Shown in pieces: positions 46,034 through 58,850 of a DNA stretch of 64,000 nucleotides. The position numbers and the translations under genes are program-made. The stretch covers positions 9,787,887-9,851,886 of the forward strand of contig CM034392.1 in assembly GCA_019925095.2 (NCBI GenBank). Reading direction: 5' to 3'. Origin of the DNA: Dendrolimus kikuchii (taxonomy: Eukaryota; Arthropoda; Insecta; Lepidoptera; Lasiocampidae). A model generated the notes under the pieces. It made no database searches. It was not told the origin of the DNA and saw only the letters and a program-made list of their open reading frames with translations. Positions within the stretch are counted from its first letter, which is position 1; each line of letters starts with the position of its first letter.

Positions 46034-47274
46034 TTTTTTATCTACGAACTGTTTAAATCAATGAAGTATTTAAAAATCTTTCCAAGCGTAATAATTAATT
46101 ACAGTAGTTTATAATTATCTCTGAACTTATCTTTTAATATTCTGTGGGATTTATAAAATAAGTCTTGAGGTCGCATTTTAAATATTTGCATTCTTATTGT
46201 TTGAGATATTTTACTTGATATTCTTAAAGATTTTCATTTCTAAAGGGTCTAGAAATAAACAGAATGACTAAGTAAATTCGCATATCCAGCGATATATACC
46301 TGACAGTAGTAGTAGTACTTAATAAGGCTTATCTTAAAACTGTAAAAATAAAAAATAAATTATTTTTGCTTAATTTTCAAAATTGACAGAGGAAAATGAT
46401 TCCAATTCAAATCCCCAACAATATTACGAATGGTCGTGAAGAAAATTCAGTGGAAGGTCTCGACGTTAATTGATGTCGCGTCGGTGGCGAGCTGAGTGGG
46501 ATACAAAAGCTCAGAAACAATTCGCATCGGAGTTCGCAATCCCGATCGAGCGTTCGAGAACGCGACGCAGTTTAATGACACGAAAAATAACAAAGGTAAA
46601 TTGTATTTGCCCCCAATAGGTAGGTCCGCCCCCACGACATATCGATCCAATTTCGATCGAGTTGTACTCAACACCGACGGAGATCACGGCCTAACCGAGC
46701 GAACTTAAGATTTGCTCCAGTGCTCCCTGGCTTAATGCCGACTTGAGCCACCACCGTGCGTAAAGCCCGCTTCTAATCCCATCGATGTATGAGAAATTTA
46801 ATTGTTTCGCGAGAAAACACCAAGTTTTACGCTCGGCTACCTCCAGCCAAACATTTGCACGTAAAGGTGAATTAATACGAATTTGAAAGCAGTCATTAAA
46901 TTCTCGCTCGATTGATTTTGAGTGAAAACCTTTTAAGGTAAAACAGTAATGTCAATAAATTCGTAAAGGAAGAATCGTGCCGACCTTTTAAGAACATTGA
47001 TTTTGTATTTTATTGAAATATAAAGGCTCCAGGAGCCGAACTCATTAATAAATTATGAAGTTACTCTAACTTGCAATTGAACTCTATTATTCGCTAGCAT
47101 TAATGCGTAGAAGACTATTGAATATTTTTTTATATAAATTTTAAAGCGAATCTCAAACTTTTAAGAAATAAAACATATTCACTGGAGATATTAATTTAAT
47201 ATAACATAAACTAGTAGATTGATTTTTATAACGCTAAGGAATATACATTTTCTAGATTTTAGTAATAATATAAA

Positions 47275-47450
47275 TAACTGGTGGTCTCGGCAGACGTCAC
47301 GCCCTAAAAAAAATGAAAAATCTAGAACCCGATTCCAGCACCACCTACCGTGTCTAATTGTGAATCTAAACCACCCCGGGATCCACTCAAACACACATAA
47401 AATTTCATTAAAATCATAGAACCCGATTCCAGCGCCAAGTATTTTGTTTA
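47275..47450 (+). mobile_element. LINE 3' end, second copy of the 27140 family
   Basis: GGTGGTCTCGGCAGACGTCA, AACCCGATTCCAGCACCACC and GTGAATCTAAACCACCCCGG align with 27140-27350. The words AACCCGATTCCAGCGCC repeat at the right end, suggesting an internal duplication. Confidence 0.55.
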
Positions 47451-47516
47451 GTTTGGATGGGTAACATTATTGAAGTTTTAATACAAAAATGTAAATCTTT
47501 CCTCTTTATAATATTA

Positions 47517-47548
<32 letters not shown>
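47517..47548. repeat. TA dinucleotide microsatellite
   Basis: About 16 uninterrupted TA units. Confidence 0.9.
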
Positions 47549-47550
<2 letters not shown>

Positions 47551-48659
47551 TTTGATCAAGAACATATTAGATGATAATTTACGCGATAAATATAATGAAC
47601 AATATATGAAAATATGTTTGGCTCACTCTTAGTATTCGCCGTACCCAGATATATTTGAACATTGATTTTAATTATTTTGATATCTTTATAAAATGAATTT
47701 GAAATGAAAGAGGCACAATACAATCATATATTGTTTTTACCTAACTTTCTAAATAGGATTCCAAGGCTCAAGAAACTTTAATATAGATGGACTTTCCACA
47801 TGCCTCGAGAGTTTGGCTCGTTGTGTTTGAGAAACTACAATATAAAATAACTTCTCAAAGAGAGCACGCTTACCGGCCATTTTGTATGTGTGTTGACATT
47901 AACTGCATTTTATAAGATTTTGCGTTTGTTTCGTTGCACCGTTATTTCTTTCAGTTGAAATATTTGCGGCGGACTTTGGGCAGCTTGCCAAATAGACAAC
48001 TTTATAAAAGGATGAAATCATATATTTTGTATTTCTTAAACGTAATGCAGCCGAGACCCGCTGCCGTCACCGGCGGGTGCACCCCTCTAGGTGGAGCATC
48101 GAAAAACTCAGGACACTTTTAAGATAAGTAACATCCGCGTTTAGGGTCGCGATAGGTTTACTTAATATATTGTAATAAAGCACCTAGGGAAATATTGAAA
48201 GTGAGACCTGGCTGTTTTATTTCACTGCGCTAAATACATTTGTGATATAAGTAAGAGACATTTTAACGGTTAGATTCAGATTTAAGACTTTATGATGGAG
48301 ACTAAATATTTTCTAATCTTGATAAGCAAGGAAATGAAGGAAAAGAGAGATTTACAGTAATTACTAAGGCTCTAGATTGGTTCATTCTTACGTTATCTGC
48401 AGCCTAGTGACAGTGAAAAACAAACAAACAATCATGTAAACAAAATAAATTTGCACAATATTGATTATCATTTTTCATATTTTTATATACCCGTAGATTA
48501 TAATATAACACCATTCCTTCGAATTCCCACAACAAAGATGCACTTGCTTTTTATAATGTTTGTAAAGTTTTTTTTCTGATACATAAAAGGTCTATACTGT
48601 TCAAGTAGAGCATCGAAATAGATAATTTTCTTTTACAAACTTCACATGGAGATCTCCAA

Positions 48660-48925
48660 ATATTTTTGTTACAGATAAAAGTAGCAATGTAAAAAAGTCG
48701 AGTAAACAAGGCAGGCGACTTTGTGTGAGTAATGCGGTGCGGGCGTATACGAACATACGTGAGAGATAAACGGAGGCGACGGTTGCGGGGGAAGGGGGGC
48801 GGGATGCCAGATGAGTTTATCAGGGAAACCTCTCTGCTTCGTATTGACAGAGCGTCGCAGCCTGGCCCTGATTGCCGCTAAACGGAAGCCCGGGCGTGGG
48901 AACCGGAGGCTAGGTAAGCGCTGCG
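48660..48925. promoter_or_regulatory. Candidate conserved non-coding or promoter block
   Basis: GC-rich block in the presumed upstream intron. Read in reverse it contains CAATCAGGGCCAGGCTGCGA and CCCTGATAAACTCATCTGGC, words that look constrained. A donor-like GGTAAG on the plus strand at 48914 has no paired coding frame. Confidence 0.3.
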
Positions 48926-49139
48926 CGATTACTTATCTATATACAAATAATACTGTAGCAACGAGAGGTAGAAGTTAAATGATACTTCAAAAGGCAGAGA
49001 GTAGTATTCACTGTCGAGTGCTGATGTGAACTGATTTATTTTGGAAACGGTAACCCTAAGTACAAATATTAACAAGCCGTACAGCTAGTACAATATAAAG
49101 ACAATGTGTGAGCGGGACGGATAATGTGCAAGCAAGATA

Positions 49140-49540
49140 GGGCAACTATTAATATGTGCGCTCCTGCGTTGCGCTAGCTAGCGTCCCCGCGAGGGGCGCC
49201 AGGAGACATAGCCACCCCATAGGATAGACTAGGAGTGTTTCTGGGAAGTTTATTTCGCCGTTTCTTCTTTCCCAGCCATAACACGTTGCGAAACGGCAGT
49301 AAGATAGTGTACGCCGCCTCGAACTGCCGATCCCGGTCCTCCAGGATCGTTCCCCTCGGAATTCATATTACCCGTCACCCGTTCTCAATTAGTACATTGT
49401 GTCGCCCTCTAATCGGCATCGTTATATTCACCCCCTCTCATGGCATCAGTCCAGCCGTGATAAAGGGAGCTACGTCGAGCAAATCGCCCCTCGGGCTCGA
49501 GGGCGTCAGCCCCGCGAAGGCGCTTGTCCCGTAAAACCCC
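49140..49540 (+). repeat. GC-richer repeat, probably retroelement fragment
   Basis: Contains the block shared with 29540-29620 (AAGTTTATTTCGCCGTTTCT) within a longer GC-richer segment that is open on the plus strand from 49235 to 49534. The composition and the shared block suggest a retroelement tail rather than a host exon. Confidence 0.4.
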
Positions 49541-49727
49541 GGTAAAATTCTGAGGTCTTCGGACCAACAACATAAAGTCAAGTCCAATAAAAAAAAAAAG
49601 TGCTAGCCAGTAGTTCGTTGTCCACTGCGATGACTAGATCTATGCAACTCGTTACATAATACTTTACACCGCTTCGAAATTATTATACCTTATTATCGTG
49701 ATGAGGCAAGAGAGGTGTGTAACAATA

Positions 49728-49802
49728 AGCCTAAATGGCACTCTGTTGTTCGTGTCTACCCCGCAAGGGAACTGGCGTGAAGTTATGTATGTATGTATGT
49801 AT
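49728..49802 (-). repeat. Microsatellite-linked repeat, inverse copy
   Basis: Same as 24948-25028 with one change (GTGTCTACCCCGCAAGG), then TATG units. Confidence 0.8.
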
Positions 49803-50655
49803 CGTGATGATTATAAAAAATATGCATAATAAGCACAGCTTTACCATCACTTTGATAGTTTCATCGGAATTAAGAGTAGCAGCAACTTTGATATGTAACT
49901 ATGAAAGAATATTGTTGTACAAACAGGAAGATTGGAATATATAGAAAATATGAGGATATGAAAATAAATATTGTGTATTCATATAGAAGTTAGTTTACAT
50001 ATATAGCTGGCTGTTTTTTTTTTACTCTCAGAATGTCGCACAAAATTAAATAATGGACCAATTATCATAAAAAAATACACATTATATAGTGAAGTATATA
50101 ACGACGGATGCCGAAGAACGTAAAAAGTTAAGCTATAATTTAGGAAGCTACAGAAATTTAACACTAAGTTAAGAAGAGGTTATTTTTGTTAAATAAAATA
50201 AAAAATAATAACGTACATTTTAAGGGTATATAAAAGTAACCTAAAGCCTGAATATTAAGTATGAGATAAACGCAAAAATCCTATTGCGAACGTACAACGT
50301 TACGTAAAGGAGATGAGTCACAAATCTCGCGCTCAACAGGTCACGGATAATGAAATACTCAACCGCACCCCGGGAGCTCTTTCCTATTTACGTAACTGTT
50401 GTTCGAAGAAATGAGATAAGCGCGAGTCGGCTTCTTTTACGTTACGTCGGAATTCAGTACAGACAGTATGTAGTAGTTGGAATTAAGCTTTATTGGCGAT
50501 CTTCGTTAAGAACAGTTGATGGTGCAACAGACAGTTTCTCATACAAGATCAGGTGTCATATCTAATCTGGAGAGGCCATAATATTTCACATATTTGCTTC
50601 AATAATCTTGAAATTTTAGAAAAGAATTTTTATGACCATTAAAAATAATTGTACA

Positions 50656-50765
50656 TATATACATACATAACTTCACGCCAGTTCCCTTGCGGGGTAGGCA
50701 CGAGAAACAGAGTGCCATTTAGGCTTATTCTTACACACCTCACTTGCCTCTTTGACATTCATTCA
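50656..50765 (+). repeat. Microsatellite-linked repeat, full copy
   Basis: CATA units, core, then GAGTGCCATTTAGGCTTATT, CTTACACACCTCACTTGCCT and CTTTGACATTCATTCAT; matches the 18134 copy along its length. Confidence 0.8.
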
Positions 50766-51186
50766 TAAAAATAATTGTATAGAAATTAATAACTTTTTTC
50801 TACCAATTTACAATGTATTTTAGAAGATATCAAGTTATTCGTTCCGATACAATTATTTTGTGATGGTTAAAAAGATTCTCTTCTGAAATTCAGAAAGCTG
50901 GAACTGAAAATCGGTGCTGCGTCAGCCCTTCTCGCAGCATAATGCTGAGTTTTAGCCTCATTGGCGTGAATGTTATTTACTTACGTTTTTTTGTGTGTTT
51001 TGTTAACTACAATTGTATATTCTTGTTTTACATGTACAACGTCTTATAACGCATATTCCTTTTTCTGTATGTACATATACATTTACGACAATAAATCTTT
51101 TCTTTCTTTTCTTTTTCTTTTTTAAATTTAAAATTTCAAGATAAATACATTATTGAAGCAAAGAGGCGATTTGGTGTTAAGTATTA

Positions 51187-51622
51187 GGATCGATTCACAC
51201 TGTGATGCTATTCACGGTTCAATCTTGCACCGATCTCGGTCCGACGAAATCTCCCTATGTCTACAACATTAAAGAAAGAAAAAAGAAAGAAATAAAAAAT
51301 ATTTGAAGAAACAGCGACGTACTTACATTGCTGACATGTATCTTAAAAAAAGTAAAAACATATTTTGAGAATATACGCCGCATTTTCAGCAAACAAGGTT
51401 TGCACTCAGCTTATTGCTGTGCCGACCGATATAACGCTACTAGTGTCTCGTCAAATACTCTTTTTGACGAACCAGTACAAGCGATATCGGATCAGAACTA
51501 CAGTGATACGATAGTGAGAATTCTCTGATTCTTTCATGTTTAAGAACTTTTTACTGTGCCGGGCAAGGACCGAGATTGGAGCAAGATTGAACCGTGAACG
51601 GCATCACAGCGTGGATCGAGTC
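51187..51622. mobile_element. 436-bp MITE with 56-bp terminal inverted repeats
   Basis: Arms 51187-51242 and 51567-51622 pair at 48 of 56 positions (core CTGTGATG, then TTCACGGTTCAATCTTGC, ATCTCGGTCC). Flanking TAAGTATTA and TTAGTGTTA could be a 9-bp target duplication with two changes. The interior is AT-rich and non-coding. Long arms and an 8-9 bp duplication fit a hAT- or Mutator-type non-autonomous element. Confidence 0.75.
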
Positions 51623-51689
51623 TTAGTGTTAAATTTAAAAGTTTATGTGTTCATGTTTGGACGTTCATATAATTTTGGTGAGAATAATA

Positions 51690-52150
51690 TTTCATACTAG
51701 GAAAATAATGTAGGCTATCGTTTTAGTGAAAACTATGTCGGAATAAGCAAATTTTTATGCACCCGAACTATTACAAACCGCTCCCGAAAAAATTCCCGCA
51801 GGATTCCTGGGATAAAAAATATCACACATTTTATTTCATAAAATTTAATATCGATCAGTAAATAAAATCACTTTGGAATTCAAATTTTAATCTGGCCATT
51901 TGAAATAATTCCCAGGAGAATTCTTGTGGGATTTCCGGGATAAAAAATAACACAGATTTTAAGTTTAAGAATTTGCTGACGACAGCCCAGAAATCAGCCC
52001 AGTAGTTTTTACGTGAATCCCAAACAAACAGACAAGAAATCTAAAAAAAGTGCATCGTGTTTCCACCGTTTATATAGTCTATTTCAGTTGTTTTTTTTAA
52101 ATAGCTTCAATGTACAGACACATATTTAGATTTTATAATATTATAGATTT
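51690..52150 (-). mobile_element. Copy of the 24060 dispersed repeat family, minus strand
   Basis: Read in reverse it shows GAAGCTATTTAAAAAAAACA, ACTGAAATAGACTATATAAA, TTCACGTAAAAACTACTGGG and AACTTAAAATCTGTGTTAT, with two CCGGGAATCC-type blocks. Confidence 0.65.
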
Positions 52151-52869
52151 TTTATATTATTCCCTTTTAGGTTTCTTTAGTCATTTTGGTAAAACTGTTG
52201 GCATGTCTGTCTGTATGTATGTCATAGTCATTTTTTTACAAACTACTAAAATAAAAGTATTACAGCTGTAGAGGAATCTTAAAGACGTGGGTCTACATAT
52301 CGAGCTAAAAAACAAAAAGAAAACATCCTAACAAAGTTACTTTTGAAAGATTTACCTTTCACCTATAGTAAGTACGATTTTCTTTACAATAATAAGACCT
52401 GGTAATTATATTTCCTGCTCTGAGTTTTTAAGGTATTAAGTATTAGATACACTATGTTATGGCCATAATATAAATGCTCTTTACATTGAGCGTTTGAAGT
52501 TTGAATGTTTAATACTAACCAAAGACTGAAATAATAAATGTCGTGTCACATTTATATTACATTCGAAATTACACTGCCACATTTTGCCGTCATAGTATTG
52601 CTGCTAAGATATTAAATATTAAGGAGTGTCGTACACTGTACGGCATGCAACATTCACTGCGCCGCGGAAACCTGTCAAACGCTCACGGCTATTTCTAGAC
52701 AATCGATAGGCACTCGATCGTAGAGAGAGTTCATTGCGCGAAGCCCGAACCATCGAGAAATACGATCGATTCTGTCTTAAGAATAGGTATTACATCGTTG
52801 TTAAACAATATTAAACTTCATCTTATACACTAAAAGGTTAAATTATATCCAAATCCCTTATAAAAAATT

Positions 52870-53195
52870 AAAAATAATATATAGGTCCCAGATTGCTATC
52901 GGTTGGGAACGTGCCTAAAACGCTAGCCGTATTTCCGCGCTGGATGGCAACGCTGATGCGTTGGCCAAGTATAGGTAGGCCAGTCTTTTGGTCATGTGAA
53001 ACTTCTATTAAATAGAGTCAATATGCACATTTACGGCGTTTCAGGTCATCTTTTCGTGCGACAGCTAACGGCCATGTCTAAAAAATGCGACGCAGACAAA
53101 GTATCAACGTACGTGGTGTTCCACACTAAGGGCCATCCCACCTTTCAGGGTACTAAAGACATCCATCTGATCGATCGATTGATACCCCGGTGGTG
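52870..53195 (-). mobile_element. LINE ORF C-terminus copy with internal deletion
   Basis: Minus-strand 53195-53060 aligns at DNA level with the start of the 26229 frame (the KMGRPLVWDATC region, frameshifted). The downstream part reads LIEVSHDQKTGLPILGQRIS then VAIQRGNTASVLGT and ends at a TAA. The VETLGPWGP part between is missing, so the copy is internally deleted. Confidence 0.6.
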
Positions 53196-55079
53196 AGAAG
53201 AATACGGCGGATGATGTCATTCAGTGCAGCACGGCGCGGTAGCCTGCTTGCGCTTCTGACACACGACAAGTCTTGGTAACCCGAGCACATCTCCGCACTG
53301 GCAAAAATGAGTTACCACGGCCGCTGGTATTAATCGAATTGAGGCAGCAATCCTGAATGTTCGTTATTTAACTGCAGAGTCGCTCAACAGGACATGGATT
53401 GAGCTATAAGATGTTATATTAATTGTCTCATGGATAGAACCAGAAATCAGGATGTTGTAGGACGTCTTCCATCCCAGTGAACTGATGACCTACGCAAGGT
53501 CGCCTGAACAAGGAAGGTAGAGGATTACGAATGTTACAGTGTGAAATCTATTTGTTGAAGAAGGTTTACTTGTTCTCTTTCATATCGGTGCTGTTTAAAA
53601 TATGATATATTTTATAAAATAGCTCACCAATACATATTTTCGTATATTGTATATATTTACAGTATGCGAAAATATTTATTGACCTTAGAGGTTTTTGCTT
53701 ATGTAGATAAATATGCCTAATAAACATTTTTATACGTAGATATAAATACTAAAATTTTAAACTTCTTTTTATTGCATAGATTTCAATCGAAATAGTTTTG
53801 AATAATACGTATCAAATTCGAAATAGAGACTATAAAAAGAAAAATAATTTGAAAACTAGAATTAACTCGAACTAAATGTGTATCGTTTGGCAGTTAAACG
53901 AATAAAATTACCAATTTAATTGAAAGCAAAACGAGCAAAGTGTATATTGGCAGCTACTCAGGGGTATTAGTGGCCGTTTGCAATTTTAAGTAAACACGAT
54001 TACCAAGCACTCGTTGCTTAACTAATTCGGATTACGCTTAAGAGCGCACTTGAGCGTAAGGGCAAATAATTTAACGACCGAGAATGTCCAGCGGCGATTG
54101 TGCTTCGTATATTATTCAAAAAGGGCCATTGAAAACCCCTATAAGATTTCATGTACGAATTGAAACGGCCGAAAAAATTTAACGTAATTCAAATACATAT
54201 TATCACGCCTGTTTCTCATAGAAGTGGGAGAGAAGATAGACCTCCACTTTTTACCATCTTGATATCATATATCTTTGCTTCAAATTGTAATTTAAATAGA
54301 ACTGCAGAAACAAAATGTGAAGACATGGAAAGTAGTAATAAGTATGTAGTAACATTATGCACAAATAAATTAGAATAATATATACGTACACATAAATTAA
54401 GAAAAAAGGGAAAATAATTCGTGGGCCGTCAACCTATTTGTAGGCTATGTTCGCGAAAAATTTGGATCCGATCCGATCTCCTACGTTCATCCACGTTATC
54501 CAAATGCTCCAATCACAAGTACACGAAGAAGGAGGAAACAAAAGACACATTTAGATATAATTTTTTGGCTGATAGTCATTCCAAGCATTTTTTTTATATC
54601 AAAACACGGAAGAAACACATAGTAGTAGATAACAGACAAGGCGAACATTAATATCACAAATTAATAACAAGCCGTGAGAAAGTTTACGACGCACGTACAT
54701 GTAGATATAAGCTGTAGCAATTAGTAGTAATTAAGTAGGTTGGATCGTCGGCGGGTGTCGGGCGCCTGAGGCAGCGCCTTGTCACAACACTACCGACTAG
54801 ATTAAGGTCTGCGGCACGTGGGTTGCCGCTCGTAACTTGTTTTGCATGAATCTGTACGCGATTTTCATATAACTCTCTCAGGAGGCGACTTGGCACAGCA
54901 CCTAAAGCTGCGTGCTCACCTGCGAGCCGTAACCGAAAACTATAGTGTGGACGTGGCTCATGAGCACACCGAGAGCGACACGCGGCGTGCCGCCGATTGT
55001 CGATTTTTGCTGCGAATCAAAGGCCGCAACAGTCGGCGCCATCGACACCGGTAAAATTCCGTGAAAAAGGACGCTCGCG

Positions 55080-55320
55080 AGCCACATACACACTAGAACC
55101 TTGTTACTCTATCTGTATAGATCAGTATGCGGTGAAAGGCAGCTCCGTTGGCGTCGCGAGAAAAGATCGTTTCACGTGTACACACTAGCTAGATGATGAG
55201 TACGCGGTTAGAGGTGGCTCATTGGTAGTCGCGAGTAGAGATCATTTTTGGAGTCCATATTAGAGCACTTTATCCACTGGGTTACAGTTTCGATTTACAG
55301 ATGAGTACGCGGCTTAATGT
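55080..55320 (+). repeat. Diverged tandem units (GATGAGTACGCGG)
   Basis: GATCAGTATGCGGTG (55121), GATGAGTACGCGGTTAGAGG (55193) and GATGAGTACGCGGCT (55300) start three successive units that also share a GTCGCGAG-AGATC block and a CACT...TTAC lead. Non-coding. Confidence 0.45.
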
Positions 55321-55984
55321 AAATGAAATTGTGAGCAAGGAATAAAGCAGGTCTCCTCGGCCGCTATTTATCGCCGCTCGCGTCTCCTAACTCCCCCGTA
55401 ATGGGTATGTGGAGACCCGGCACCGGGCGCAGTAATGAACCGGCCTGCCCTAACGTATGGCCTTTATTGATGACGCTAGCGCCCTCAACACTCTCACTGC
55501 CTTATTGTCTCCTAGGAAGGCGACACTGTTTCAATTACGCGCGGCTTCTTACAATACTTTATGGCGGTTGAATCATTTCTCGGGAGCGCCGCACTCGAGG
55601 ATAACCACTAAATGTTCTTCGCTGAATCGCTTCCCTTTTGTGAAAATAAGATCAGTGGGATATATTTTACTGGATAATATGAGTTTTACCTTAAGGAAGA
55701 AACAACCGTAAATTGATAAATTTTATACATTTTTAATATTTCTTATTTTTTATTGCAGTCACATGTCATGATGAAACGATTGTGACGCTATAGAGATCGG
55801 TTAATGCAATTAACAAAATTGAGAGTTGCCATCAAACTATGGAGAATAGATGTGTGTTAGGACTCAAAAACCATTACTGTGGATTCACTAACTGAATTGG
55901 AAACACAATTACAAAAGCACGATATAATTATCTCAAGTTATAAAATGTACGAATTGTTCCGTATAAATTACAATATTTCAAGAT

Positions 55985-56330
55985 TTTTGAAGTGAAACTT
56001 CTTTAGATTCTGCGATTTGAAAGTAGATGACACGAAAAAGCGATACTAAAAAGAGATAAACACATAAATCTATAGGTCTAAGTCTACGGGAGAATGAAAT
56101 AGAATACATCATATTTAATAATTTAAACACTATACTCGAACAGATATGTTTTGAAGTTTTTCGTTAATACTTAATTTTAATATTATAATTTTAATGCTAA
56201 AGCTTAAATATATTATAACGATATAATATATGAAATGTGTCGTCACGAAATTCATAATCCCTCCCACCCCTTGTCCAGACTTTATTTCACTTCTACTGCG
56301 TATGAAATGCACACGCACACACATATTTTT
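55985..56330 (+). mobile_element. Copy of the 9434-9955 repeat family
   Basis: Same block order as the copy at 45692, about 80 percent similar by eye, including GTCGTCACGAAATTCATAAT and the ACACGCACACACA end. The ends carry an inverted AGAAGTGAAA word. Confidence 0.6.
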
Positions 56331-56919
56331 CTTAAGTTACATGTTATTAATTGTAATTTCGACAAGTCAGTTACCATTCGACATGTCAGTGACCATCACT
56401 ATAGAACGACAATGTAATAAAGATCAATCAGGGTAATTATTTGATCGCGGCCTCTGAGAAGTGGTCGTAGGTTCAGATACAAAATGAAAAATACAATAAA
56501 AAATCCCTTAAACACGTTTAAACGTAGTTTCAATGATGTGTCATAAACAGTCGCGAATATCCAAGAAAATGAATAAACAATGAATGGGAATAGCTATTAG
56601 TTACACGTGACGCACGTATACGGTTGACGACGCCCACAACTATATCAGTGAACAGGTTCTTTGGCGATAAAGCAATCCGCTATCATAGCTGTCTAGTTGT
56701 CAAGTACTGGTAAACTAATAATAATAATATATTTTTGTGTAGACAACATTATTTGTACACGGGTTACTTAATATGTACAGAAAGTATAGTAACATCAATG
56801 TAATTGACATTTCTTTGAACCTATGAAAGAATTTATTATTTTGAAAAGATTCTGTGGTAAGTAAAAACAGTTCCAATTGTATGACAGTCATCTCTCATAA
56901 TAGAATTAAACCCCAGCGT

Positions 56920-57240
56920 TTTTTTTATTTTTATTGCATGGGTTCAGCAGACAGGCAGACAGACGGTCCACTTGATAGAAAGCGGTTACCATCGCCTATA
57001 GACATTTGCAACACCAAAGGTGCTACAAATGCGCTGCTGTGCTCTTAAGGGAGACCTGAACCTGGTCACTAATACCGGAATACAACTCAAGGTTATGTCG
57101 GCATACTCTAGACCAGGGGTGGTAGCCATCCAATCGGGCATATACCCTACCACCTGGCTGTGGGTTGTTTTGTCGCCTCTTACGACAGGCCGCCCGGCCG
57201 CAGGAAATTATATTCTTTCTCCGTCCCTGCACGGAGCGTG
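56920..57240 (-). mobile_element. LINE 3' UTR copy
   Basis: Minus-strand text contains GRRKNIISCGRAACRKRRQN, then VYARLDGYHPWSRVCRHNLE and LYSGISDQVQVSLKSTAAH, words that recur in lepidopteran LINE 3' UTRs and are often mis-annotated as proteins. An A run is present at the 56920 end. Shares ACCATCGCCTATAGACATTT with 31231-31340. Confidence 0.6.
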
Positions 57241-57699
57241 ACTGTTTTAAGATAATTAAAGTGATTGTAAAAGTCTCGAGTACAATTACTACCAAGAAAA
57301 CCTATTTTCTGAAAATATGTCAAATAATAACAATCAACGGAGTTTTTGTGTTGCTCGAAGGGCATATTTGACTACAGAGTTCACATTCTTCGTAAAATCA
57401 AATAAGTATTACACAAAAACTATCAATATACTACAGCTATTGTTTGTTTTAAAGTAATATCAGATATATTTATTAGAAAATAAAATTGCACAGCGCAATG
57501 TCATCTTTTAGTTCTCGCCACAAAAAAAAAAACTGAGTACAAAGAGAGCGGGGGAAAACTAGCTGTCAAAGTGACATTATTCTTTTTTATATCGCGGAAA
57601 TAGGCAGGATCGGCCCTACCCTTTTTGCCATCGTAGTCAAACTCGAAAAATGCCGCCCCCACCGAATCTTAAGAAAACTTCTTTGACCAGAAATCTATC

Positions 57700-58060
57700 T
57701 ATCTATGTATAATATTATTAAATTCTAAGTATGCCGTGTCTGTACATTCAAGCTATTAAAAAACCCAACTGGAATAGACTATATAAACAATGGAGAACAC
57801 GATGCAATTTTTAGATTTCTTGTCTGTTTGTTCGTGATTCACGTAAAACCTACGGGGCCGATTTCTATGTGGGGTCAGTCTGATCGACAACAAATACTTA
57901 GACTTAAAATCTGCGCTACTTCTTATCCTGGGAATCCCGTGGGAATTTACCCGAGAGCTGTTCGAAGTTGTTCAGGTGCATAAAAATTAGCTTATTCCCA
58001 CAAAGTTTAGACTAAAAAGATAGTTTACATTCTTTTTCAAATGTTGCGGTATTTTGTATG
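57700..58060 (+). mobile_element. Copy of the 24060 dispersed repeat family
   Basis: ATGCCGTGTCTGTACATTCA, ACCCAACTGGAATAGACTAT, ATTTCTTGTCTGTTTGTTCG and CTTAAAATCTGCGCTACTTC are in the family order, with part of the middle missing. Confidence 0.65.
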
Positions 58061-58850
58061 TATGTATTAATATGAATACAGATTTTATTAATGAAAAATT
58101 GTTTTATTGAAAAACAAAGTTAACATTTCTTTTTTTAGGCAGGTTTTAGTAGTTAAAGCGTTTTTGCAGACATTTTTGCTGCCCCTAAATTCTGCCGCAG
58201 TAGGCAGTTGCCTACCGCGCCTACCATCTCGACCCACCCCTGAAACAAGCCTTTGGCCTTTAAAACAAATAAACGTGCAATTATAGAAAAAGAGTCACCT
58301 TCACATTTATATATTAGTATAGATTTCGTGACCTAGATCGTAATTGTTTTATTCGAGTTTACTAACTTAGTTTTATTAACTTTGGGAACACCTGTTCTTA
58401 TTTTATGTACTTTAGCGCGACGGCAGTCACTCACACCTCACTAGCGTCCCGAATCGAACGCTCCGTCGATATTAAGAGCACATTCTTCGCAGCACACGAC
58501 GTGTGATTAATTAATTTTCTTTCACGCTTCGAAATTTAAGTTCAAGCTGAAATCGTTAACGGCCGGAAAGGCCTATTGAGTTATAATTTACGTTCTATGT
58601 AAAAGTAGGTAGGTATATAGATATTTCGTACAGTGAACAATTTCGTTGAATCATTAATTAACGGCCGTGGAAAATTATTTAGTGAGTTTAAAAGTACTAT
58701 TTAAGTAATGATCCTAAGAAATTGGTTTTCTAAATAAAATATTTTCTGTCGTAAAATATAGATTAAAAGATTACATATTATAGAGACATAGTTATGAGTA
58801 ATTCCACTGTATAATTTCAATATTAATTGAATAAGGATATACATTACAAG

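Noticed and set aside
49235..49534. 99-codon plus frame with a Met start
   Set aside because: Contains a block shared with the repeat at 29540-29620; composition and context fit a retroelement tail.
52830..52880. KGFG-like word in minus orientation, considered as the missing RRM RNP1 motif
   Set aside because: Surrounding sequence is very AT-rich with stops on both sides and no RRM pattern; it lies next to a LINE fragment.
54150..54378. MVK-preceding GATATCAAGATG|GTAAAA in minus orientation, considered as an RRM2 exon end
   Set aside because: The upstream frame has stops and no RRM-like residues.
57023..57295. 90-codon minus frame that resembles database 'hypothetical proteins'
   Set aside because: This text is the 3' UTR of a dispersed LINE often mis-annotated as protein.
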